Below, piece by piece: positions 11,401 to 23,400 of a stretch of 64,000 bases of DNA. A model generated the notes under the pieces. That model did not search any database, was not told the origin of the DNA, and was given only the letters and a program-made list of their open reading frames with translations. Origin of the DNA: Schistosoma haematobium (Eukaryota > Platyhelminthes > Trematoda > Strigeidida > Schistosomatidae); NCBI RefSeq assembly GCF_000699445.3, contig NC_067202.1, positions 16,339,644 through 16,403,643 on the forward strand, written 5' to 3'. The first letter of the stretch is position 1, and each line of letters opens with the position of its first letter. Both the position numbers and the translations under genes were made by a program.

Positions 11401-14400
11401 CCTTATTCACCTAAATTGAACCAAACTTAGCAAAGGAAACTGTATCCCTACTTCTCACCAACGACAAAAATCTCACAAAGTACACGAAGCCTTAAAGTCA
11501 ACGTTTACTAGAACTCATCGATTTACGCTTAACATATTTTCAGTTCAATGACAAAATCTACAAACAAACGAAAGGAACATCGATGGGATCACCAATATCA
11601 GGACTTATTGCAGAAGCAGTGATGCAGAGACTGGAAGCCTCGATCTTACCAGTGATCAAGCCAAAAATTCGGATTCGTTATGTAGACGACACATTCGTCA
11701 TTGTCAAAAAGAACAGGCTGGAAAACACCTGAAATCTGATCAACAACGTCTTCGATGACATTTAGTTCACAATGGAGCAGAAATCGAACAACAAACTACT
11801 ATTTTTGGATATGTTAATCACCAGAACTGACACGGAAAAACTGGCGACTCAAATACATCGGAAGCCGACCCACACAGGTCAAGTTCTCAATTACAGTAGC
11901 AGTAAACCAAGAGCCCACAAAATCAACTGTGTACAAACTCTGTTCAGGAGGGCGAGGACATACTGCAACACACTTGCAGCGCGGAAAAATGAAGAAAAAT
12001 ACCTGAAAATTGTCTTTCGAAAGAACGGCTACGTGGTCAACTTCAATAAAAAAATACCAGCTGCACGCATCATCAAAAACAAAGTCAAGTACAGAAATCA
12101 ACAAACAAATCACCCTACCATACATAAAATGCACATCAGAAACTACAACGAGACTGCCGAAACCCTTCACAATAGGTGTCGCATACAAACCAACAAGATC
12201 ACTTCGATAAATCCAATGCAAACAGAAGAGCGAAATGACAAAATAAGAAAAACCGAACATCGTCTACAAAATAAATTGTTCCAACTGCGACAAACACTAC
12301 ATTGGACAAGGCGGACACCCTCTTCATCGTCATCTGCATAAACGTCGATTAGCGGTCGAACGCCATGACACATCCTCTCTTATATCAATGCATGTGGACA
12401 CATTCGACTGGGAAAATGTTGAAATCTTGGATAGAGGCAATTCTAAAAACACTAGAGAATTTTTAGAAGCTTAGCACTCAGGTCAATCAACAAACACATT
12501 GAAATCGATCCAATTTATCAACCAATCAGAAAAATTATGAACAAATATACGACCAAAAATTAAATCGATGAGAGATACAACCAAAATGCAAAAGTAAACA
12601 ATGACAGGTTAAAGGTCAACAAACGAGGTCTACAGGACAAGCTGTGAGCCATATTTAGAGAAGTTCGAACACTTCACTTCTGCCTGAAGTTTATGCTGAT
12701 GCCTAGAATAATGATAAAAGCCCCATGACCAAGCTGTCCAGCTCAGAGAACAAAACTTTATCACAAGCAATCATATTTAGGAATAGGATACTTATTCTTT
12801 ACGATAATGCAATGGTAAGACAGTTTATGGCAACTTGAACTGATATACGTACGTACGTACGTACGTACGTACGAAGTTCTACGTTGTTTCTGACTGACTG
12901 AATCTATCAGAATTCATATTCATAAACCTAACCTTTGTACTGAAAAGAAGTTTGTACATCCATTCTCTCTCGTTTGGTCATTGATATAAGACTGTCTTTT
13001 AGCTGAACGTTGATTAAACCCTATTCAACAAATTCTCTAATGTGTTTCACTTTGTGTCATGTATGCTCAACAACCATTTCTTGATTTCTATATAACTACT
13101 GTACAATTAACTTCCTGTTAAAATAGTTTTTTAATTCTCTTATCAAGTATTATGTAAAAGGTAGTTAATGTTGAATTACATAATTTCCAATGTTTGACAT
13201 CATTTTACAAAATGTTTAAATGAGAATTTTCAACAAACTTATATTTGATTAATCATTTGAATGATTAGCTTTAAATGTTAAATTAACCGAGTAGTATATT
13301 ATCATTAATAAAGGTTTGCATTATCCCATTATTAATAGTTGGACTGAATTTAAATCAGTCTTTAGTGGTTTATGTGTATTCTGTGCGGATATCTTCAATA
13401 TAGTCATTTTCTCACAAATTTTATAAAATAAGTGGATTATATCTAGCACCGGGATATAAGTCATGTGTTTCGTTCTATTTGAGACTCGTCAGCCGGGTGT
13501 ATGTGCATCTCAGTGTCGATATTTACACATTTGGCCTCAGATCCAATACCTATCTTTTCGAACGCTGACGTGTTATCTACTGACCTACTAAGTTCAGGTA
13601 ATCACGAACATGTTCAACTGGTATGATTAATAATAAGAGTAAACTCTTATTAGTTTGTTGATATTGTTAGACTGGATTTCGATCTACCTAAGATGCTTGA
13701 TTCAAGTCCCACCCAATGTGGATATTAAAACTGAATTACAAAAAAGAACTACAATAACCACTGGGATCTTAAAGTTTACATATTGTTGATTAAGTTTTCA
13801 GGCTGTTAATTTTTGCTCATTATAATGTTTCTTAATTATTCTCAAATTTTCGTTTAGTCCACTGGTTGGATTCAAATCAAACCAGGAGGTAAACCATTTC
13901 CAAATGGTCAAGAAGTTGGTATATTAAGATGGAGATTTCAAACTTCCGATGAAGCTGCTCTTCCTATAACTGGTAAGCTATTGTATATTTACTCCATAAC
14001 TCTGTCTAATTTGTTTGTTTGCTTAGATCAATAAACTAACTGATAAAATGCGTATGACTTCGCTCAAAGGTTTCTCTCTCACTCTCATATAAAACTTCCA
14101 TTTGTGTTTATAGGTATCATTATCAAGGTTTAACTTGATAATTTCGAATAAATTGAAGATTGGGTAGAGTGTTATAAATGAATTAATATATTTGTAATAT
14201 CCCAATGAGTATAAAAAATTAGATATTTTGACGTTTCGTGACTTAGTGTAAGCCACTTCTTCAGAGAATAAATAGATAACCAAATCAAAATTAATCCAAG
14301 TTTAAATAGTAAAATGGAACAACAAAAATAAATCAGCAATAGCAGTTCACGCCATTTTCAACGACCGTCAAATCAATTTCAAAAATATTACAAAAAGGTT

Positions 14401-17400
14401 TTTTCCAAGAAACGTGAGTAGCCAAAGCTTTTCATATAATGCTTAATCCTGCCTCCCTCAATAGAAAAGAAGGCCTTACCATCTATCGTACTTAGATATT
14501 ATTCACAATTCATTCTATTATCTTACAAATTAAACTCTATCCTTTCTCACCATAAAGGTCACACATTTTTCATCCTTAACAGTGTTTACTTACATGTACA
14601 CAAATTTACATACATGTCGCTTATGAATCACCTTGATTGAGATGAAATGACATTGATTTATTCAGACCTGTTTTTTGATTGATCACATAATATTCTTGTG
14701 TTGTTCCGTTTTACTATTCAATGGTGATGGTAAGTCAGTTAATGAGGTTGTGAATCTTCATCCACTGAGATGATTGGGCCACGTGTTGCGTATGCCTGAA
14801 CACTGATTACCAGGACGCGCAATGCTAACCGGTGTTGAGGATGGTTGTAAGAAAGTTAGGGGCGGTCAAACCAAAACGTGGTATCAGTGCTTGAAGTCAC
14901 TAACTTGTAGTTTAGGACATGTTGGGAAACGCATGCTATTTGGTTGGGATCCGTGTAACTATCGTAATCAATAGATGGAGACTTTGGATGACATGATTCA
15001 GAATCAATCACAATGGCGTAGGCGTATACACTCTTTGTCTTCCTTTAAATCATGAGATTAAAATTACCTTATATCTTTCTTTCTATGAACTACTTCTTCC
15101 AGTACTATATCCTTATATGCAATCTTTCTTTTATATATTACCACCGTTGAATTAACTAGTCCTATGAATTTGATGTTCATCTTGTTGTGTTAATGAGGTG
15201 TGATAACTTTGACCGATGCATGTGCCTGGTCCTACGTTGTAGCTGACTGACTGACTATTTAGACTTGTCCATTTGTTTAGTCAGTTATTCCACTTCGAGA
15301 AAAGTTCTTTGTGTTGGTTCGGGAGTTCATTATTATTATTGTTGGGAAAATGAGTTATACTTCACAGTGAGACAGATCTCTCTAAAATAATATTTACGAG
15401 GTTAGTGGACCATATTCAAATACAGACTTCCTGACTTAAGGTCGCCTAGCAATTCATCATCTATATTTTAAGATCGTAGGTAATGTGATATAAAATCAGT
15501 TTGTCGGAAACTCTGAAACATTATCTATTGTTTTATAAGTCAGTGTTTCAAATTATACAACCTTAAATCTTCATCGGAACACTTTTATAAACTTGTGTAA
15601 GTGAAGAGCCCAGTAGTGTTCAGCTTTAAAATCAGTTAGGGTTTCAGTATGTCTAAATATCGTTCTGTCTTCTTTGGTTTGGTTAATCGGGTACGACTTA
15701 AACCTTAGTACATAAATAAGTCTTATCAAATTCTAAAATTATGTTGAACATATTCAAACTTTTCTCCGCCTAATAAATGACAGTGATAATAAATTCCATA
15801 CAGATTATAGATTCGTGTACACTCAGCTTTGGACACGTGTGTTTAGGAGACTGGTGATATCTCCCGGTAACCTAAATCATAGCAGGCAGAGTAAGGTTTA
15901 GAGCTGTTTGAAAACCGAATATTTTAAGAATTAAACCATTGCTCTACCTACTTCAGTTTTGGGATATAGACAGCGTCTGTTGTTGTTGGAGTTTTGTTCT
16001 CTGAGCTGGATGGTTTGGTCGACCAAACCATCCAGCTCAGAGAACAAAACTCCACCAAAATCATCCACCTGTGTTATGACCTTGGATGTCTGACTTTTCG
16101 ATCACACGACTTATCTACCAATCCGAATACGACTTATACGAATCTTCACACTAGGCCAACCAATGACGTTCAACCGGTGTGGGCAGTCTAGCGTCCTTAT
16201 TGGTCCTATGTCCTACGAGCCCTTCCACTTGAGTCCAGAACACAATACCAGCTTCCGAATCAGAGCAGATCAGACCAGATCATTTATTTCAGACATACTT
16301 GGTTTATATATCAATCAGACAAACCGCAACGTACCATAAAATAGGAAATAATATTGTACACAAATAAGCCCAAAAAGTGGCTGTGAATGAGGGAGGCAGT
16401 AGTTAATAAACTGAACATAACTTAAGGACCGTAAATCGTACAATAATAAATTATAGATCAAAATAAAGCTTATTATAAAAGGAATATAAATATCCATAGT
16501 GTAATTGTTGAGTAGTTATACAATAAGAATATTTATAGAATATTAGTCCATGAATAGTCCTTGGAATTTACCTGTAGTTTAATCTTCACCGGATATAACA
16601 CCTCCCCTTTTTTTTTTGAAAATTCCAACTTTAGATTCTGATTAAAAAAAAGAATCATATGTGACTTTAAATTCCTCAACATTCTCCTCCTCCTCGAAAT
16701 AATGTTGGGTCCTTATGGCTCCAAAATACAACTAGTAGGACTTTATTTAAACCATGTTTCTCGTATTGACTGGAGAAGCCACTAAAAATGACTAGATGAT
16801 GATGAACGACCTTTGACCTGAGTTCATTATTTTCAAATTCATTATGAATCTCGTTAGCAGATAACGAGTCATTAAGAAAGTCAACGTCTAACAGAATTAA
16901 ATTAGATTTTTGGCCATCATTCGACTCAGCTGACATATTTCCCTCATTGTTATAAGAAGTTTCATCAAAATCATATGCATTATTCTGAGAATCAATATCT
17001 GGCACACTGTCATTAGAAATGGGATAGGTTGACTCAATATAAAATTCTGTCTTCCGGTGATTTTGAGTAACATCTGGTACAATTTGGTTCATCGTGTTGC
17101 TCCAGTTATTTTCTGAATACGAGTCACCATAGCTTTCTCGACTAATAGCACGTGGACCACAATTTTGTTCTAGCTGGAGTTTATTTTCAGAGCTGGACAG
17201 AACCAGTAGCGTTTCATTTAATTCTGGACTCTGGGCTTCATCTACAGGATCTGGCTCTTGATCATCTGGTATTGTCACAACTTCATGAGCATTTAGAACA
17301 GTATTTTCTTGCTGTGAGCCGGATACGTTACAAATATTACGTTCTGATTCAGGTATAAGGGGATGTGAATCCTCCACAGGATATGCTTCTGAATTGTCCA

Positions 17401-20400
17401 TTGCTGCACCATTATCTGCAACATAAATAGATTCCTTATTTTCTGGTTGAATGAAAAGTCTGCCCAAAACTGTTTCAAATAGTTGTTGTTGCAAGGCCAA
17501 CATCTTCTGCTGGTGCTGTAATATTAACCGCAACTGTTCGAAAGAAATCGACATTTTTTTTTTGCCAATAATATTAGCTCCAAAATCACCGGCAATTATA
17601 CAGCTAATTTATTTCCAAAATCTGAGTCACCACTTGTATTATTATTATTTCTTTGTTGCCAAATTCCCCGTCGCCAATTGTTATGACCTTGCGTCTCCCA
17701 ATTATTTTGTTTTTGCCAAAATCCCCGTCGCCAATTGTTATGACCTTGAAGTTGAGGGTTCAAAACTTTTCTCCACCCCGTCGCCAATTGTTATGACCTT
17801 GAATGTCTGTCTTTTCGATCACACGACTTATCTACCAATCCGAATACGACTTATACGAATCTTCACACTAGGCCAACCAATGACGTTCAACCGGTGTGGG
17901 CAGTCTAGCGTCCTTATTGGTCCTATGTCCTACGAGCCCTTCCACTTGAGTCCAGAACACAATACCAGCTTCCGAATCAGAGCAGATCAGACCAGATCAT
18001 TTATTTCAGACATACTTGGTTTATATATCAATCAGACAAACCGCAACGTACCATAAAATAGGAAATAATATTGTACACAAATAAGCCCAAAAAGTGGCTG
18101 TGAATGAGGGAGGCAGTAGTTAATAAACTGAACATAACTTAAGGACCGTAAATCGTACAATAATAAATTATAGATCAAAATAAAGCTTATTATAAAAGGA
18201 ATATAAATATCCATAGTGTAATTGTTGAGTAGTTATACAATAAGAATATTTATAGAATATTAGTCCATGAATAGTCCTTGGAATTTACCTGTAGTTTAAT
18301 CTTCACCGGATATAACACCTCCCCTTTTTTTTTTGAAAATTCCAACTTTAGATTCTGATTAAAAAAAAGAATCATATGTGACTTTAAATTCCTCAACATT
18401 CTCCTCCTCCTCGAAATAATGTTGGGTCCTTATGGCTCCAAAATACAACTAGTAGGACTTTATTTAAACCATGTTTCTCGTATTGACTGGAGAAGCCACT
18501 AAAAATGACTAGATGATGATGAACGACCTTTGACCTGAGTTCATTATTTTCAAATTCATTATGAATCTCGTTAGCAGATAACGAGTCATTAAGAAAGTCA
18601 ACGTCTAACAGAATTAAATTAGATTTTTGGCCATCATTCGACTCAGCTGACATATTTCCCTCATTGTTATAAGAAGTTTCATCAAAATCATATGCATTAT
18701 TCTGAGAATCAATATCTGGCACACTGTCATTAGAAATGGGATAGGTTGACTCAATATAAAATTCTGTCTTCCGGTGATTTTGAGTAACATCTGGTACAAT
18801 TTGGTTCATCGTGTTGCTCCAGTTATTTTCTGAATACGAGTCACCATAGCTTTCTCGACTAATAGCACGTGGACCACAATTTTGTTCTAGCTGGAGTTTA
18901 TTTTCAGAGCTGGACAGAACCAGTAGCGTTTCATTTAATTCTGGACTCTGGGCTTCATCTACAGGATCTGGCTCTTGATCATCTGGTATTGTCACAACTT
19001 CATGAGCATTTAGAACAGTATTTTCTTGCTGTGAGCCGGATACGTTACAAATATTACGTTCTGATTCAGGTATAAGGGGATGTGAATCCTCCACAGGATA
19101 TGCTTCTGAATTGTCCATTGCTGCACCATTATCTGCAACATAAATAGATTCCTTATTTTCTGGTTGAATGAAAAGTCTGCCCAAAACTGTTTCAAATAGT
19201 TGTTGTTGCAAGGCCAACATCTTCTGCTGGTGCTGTAATATTAACCGCAACTGTTCGAAAGAAATCGACATTTTTTTTTTTTTGCCAATAATATTAGCTC
19301 CAAAAATCACCGGCAATTATACAGCTAATTTATTTCCAAAATCTGAGTCACCACTTGTATTATTATTATTTCTTTGTTGCCAAATTCCCCGTCGCCAATT
19401 GTTATGACCTTGCGTCTCCCAATTATTTTGTTTTTGCCAAAATCCCCGTCGCCAATTGTTATGACCTTGAAGTTGAGGGTTCAAAACTTTTCTCCACCCC
19501 GTCGCCAATTGTTATGACCTTGAATGTCTGTCTTTTCGATCACACGACTTATCTACCAATCCGAATACGACTTATACGAATCTTCACACTAGGCCAACCA
19601 ATGACGTTCAACCGGTGTGGGCAGTCTAGCGTCCTTATTGGTCCTATGTCCTACGAGCCCTTCCACTTGAGTCCAGAACACAATACCAGCTTCCGAATCA
19701 GAGCAGATCAGACCAGATCATTTATTTCAGACATACTTGGTTTATATATCAATCAGACAAACCGCAACGTACCATAAAATAGGAAATAATATTGTACACA
19801 AATAAGCCCAAAAAGTGGCTGTGAATGAGGGAGGCAGTAGTTAATAAACTGAACATAACTTAAGGACCGTAAATCGTACAATAATAAATTATAGATCAAA
19901 ATAAAGCTTATTATAAAAGGAATATAAATATCCATAGTGTAATTGTTGAGTAGTTATACAATAAGAATATTTATAGAATATTAGTCCATGAATAGTCCTT
20001 GGAATTTACCTGTAGTTTAATCTTCACCGGATATAACACCTCCCCTTTTTTTTTTGAAAATTCCAACTTTAGATTCTGATTAAAAAAAAGAATCATATGT
20101 GACTTTAAATTCCTCAACATTCTCCTCCTCCTCGAAATAATGTTGGGTCCTTATGGCTCCAAAATACAACTAGTAGGACTTTATTTAAACCATGTTTCTC
20201 GTATTGACTGGAGAAGCCACTAAAAATGACTAGATGATGATGAACGACCTTTGACCTGAGTTCATTATTTTCAAATTCATTATGAATCTCGTTAGCAGAT
20301 AACGAGTCATTAAGAAAGTCAACGTCTAACAGAATTAAATTAGATTTTTGGCCATCATTCGACTCAGCTGACATATTTCCCTCATTGTTATAAGAAGTTT

Positions 20401-23400
20401 CATCAAAATCATATGCATTATTCTGAGAATCAATATCTGGCACACTGTCATTAGAAATGGGATAGGTTGACTCAATATAAAATTCTGTCTTCCGGTGATT
20501 TTGAGTAACATCTGGTACAATTTGGTTCATCGTGTTGCTCCAGTTATTTTCTGAATACGAGTCACCATAGCTTTCTCGACTAATAGCACGTGGACCACAA
20601 TTTTGTTCTAGCTGGAGTTTATTTTCAGAGCTGGACAGAACCAGTAGCGTTTCATTTAATTCTGGACTCTGGGCTTCATCTACAGGATCTGGCTCTTGAT
20701 CATCTGGTATTGTCACAACTTCATGAGCATTTAGAACAGTATTTTCTTGCTGTGAGCCGGATACGTTACAAATATTACGTTCTGATTCAGGTATAAGGGG
20801 ATGTGAATCCTCCACAGGATATGCTTCTGAATTGTCCATTGCTGCACCATTATCTGCAACATAAATAGATTCCTTATTTTCTGGTTGAATGAAAAGTCTG
20901 CCCAAAACTGTTTCAAATAGTTGTTGTTGCAAGGCCAACATCTTCTGCTGGTGCTGTAATATTAACCGCAACTGTTCGAAAGAAATCGACATTTTTTTTT
21001 TTTTGCCAATAATATTAGCTCCAAAAATCACCGGCAATTATACAGCTAATTTATTTCCAAAATCTGAGTCACCACTTGTATTATTATTATTTCTTTGTTG
21101 CCAAATTCCCCGTCGCCAATTGTTATGACCTTGCGTCTCCCAATTATTTTGTTTTTGCCAAAATCCCCGTCGCCAATTGTTATGACCTTGAAGTTGAGGG
21201 TTCAAAACTTTTCTCCACCCCGTCGCCAATTGTTATGACCTTGAATGTCTGTCTTTTCGATCACACGACTTATCTACCAATCCGAATACGACTTATACGA
21301 ATCTTCACACTAGGCCAACCAATGACGTTCAACCGGTGTGGGCAGTCTAGCGTCCTTATTGGTCCTATGTCCTACGAGCCCTTCCACTTGAGTCCAGAAC
21401 ACAATACCAGCTTCCGAATCAGAGCAGATCAGACCAGATCATTTATTTCAGACATACTTGGTTTATATATCAATCAGACAAACCGCAACGTACCATAAAA
21501 TAGGAAATAATATTGTACACAAATAAGCCCAAAAAGTGGCTGTGAATGAGGGAGGCAGTAGTTAATAAACTGAACATAACTTAAGGACCGTAAATCGTAC
21601 AATAATAAATTATAGATCAAAATAAAGCTTATTATAAAAGGAATATAAATATCCATAGTGTAATTGTTGAGTAGTTATACAATAAGAATATTTATAGAAT
21701 ATTAGTCCATGAATAGTCCTTGGAATTTACCTGTAGTTTAATCTTCACCGGATATAACACCTCCCCTTTTTTTTTTTGAAAATTCCAACTTTAGATTCTG
21801 ATTAAAAAAAAGAATCATATGTGACTTTAAATTCCTCAACATTCTCCTCCTCCTCGAAATAATGTTGGGTCCTTATGGCTCCAAAATACAACTAGTAGGA
21901 CTTTATTTAAACCATGTTTCTCGTATTGACTGGAGAAGCCACTAAAAATGACTAGATGATGATGAACGACCTTTGACCTGAGTTCATTATTTTCAAATTC
22001 ATTATGAATCTCGTTAGCAGATAACGAGTCATTAAGAAAGTCAACGTCTAACAGAATTAAATTAGATTTTTGGCCATCATTCGACTCAGCTGACATATTT
22101 CCCTCATTGTTATAAGAAGTTTCATCAAAATCATATGCATTATTCTGAGAATCAATATCTGGCACACTGTCATTAGAAATGGGATAGGTTGACTCAATAT
22201 AAAATTCTGTCTTCCGGTGATTTTGAGTAACATCTGGTACAATTTGGTTCATCGTGTTGCTCCAGTTATTTTCTGAATACGAGTCACCATAGCTTTCTCG
22301 ACTAATAGCACGTGGACCACAATTTTGTTCTAGCTGGAGTTTATTTTCAGAGCTGGACAGAACCAGTAGCGTTTCATTTAATTCTGGACTCTGGGCTTCA
22401 TCTACAGGATCTGGCTCTTGATCATCTGGTATTGTCACAACTTCATGAGCATTTAGAACAGTATTTTCTTGCTGTGAGCCGGATACGTTACAAATATTAC
22501 GTTCTGATTCAGGTATAAGGGGATGTGAATCCTCCACAGGATATGCTTCTGAATTGTCCATTGCTGCACCATTATCTGCAACATAAATAGATTCCTTATT
22601 TTCTGGTTGAATGAAAAGTCTGCCCAAAACTGTTTCAAATAGTTGTTGTTGCAAGGCCAACATCTTCTGCTGGTGCTGTAATATTAACCGCAACTGTTCG
22701 AAAGAAATCGACATTTTTTTTTTTTGCCAATAATATTAGCTCCAAAAATCACCGGCAATTATACAGCTAATTTATTTCCAAAATCTGAGTCACCACTTGT
22801 ATTATTATTATTTCTTTGTTGCCAAATTCCCCGTCGCCAATTGTTATGACCTTGCGTCTCCCAATTATTTTGTTTTTGCCAAAATCCCCGTCGCCAATTG
22901 TTATGACCTTGAAGTTGAGGGTTCAAAACTTTTCTCCACCCCGTCGCCAATTGTTATGACCTTGAATGTCTGTCTTTTCGATCACACGACTTATCTACCA
23001 ATCCGAATACGACTTATACGAATCTTCACACTAGGCCAACCAATGACGTTCAACCGGTGTGGGCAGTCTAGCGTCCTTATTGGTCCTATGTCCTACGAGC
23101 CCTTCCACTTGAGTCCAGAACACAATACCAGCTTCCGAATCAGAGCAGATCAGACCAGATCATTTATTTCAGACATACTTGGTTTATATATCAATCAGAC
23201 AAACCGCAACGTACCATAAAATAGGAAATAATATTGTACACAAATAAGCCCAAAAAGTGGCTGTGAATGAGGGAGGCAGTAGTTAATAAACTGAACATAA
23301 CTTAAGGACCGTAAATCGTACAATAATAAATTATAGATCAAAATAAAGCTTATTATAAAAGGAATATAAATATCCATAGTGTAATTGTTGAGTAGTTATA

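Noticed and set aside
11814..12260. 148-aa minus-strand ORF
   Set aside because: It is antisense to the Penelope-like RT/GIY-YIG region, whose plus-strand motifs are clear.
19355..19777. 140-aa plus-strand ORF repeated in each array unit (also 17451-18056, 21076-21498, 22797-23219)
   Set aside because: It is antisense to the LTR and primer-site region, mostly LTR sequence, and the main ORF, TATA and polyA signals all read on the minus strand.
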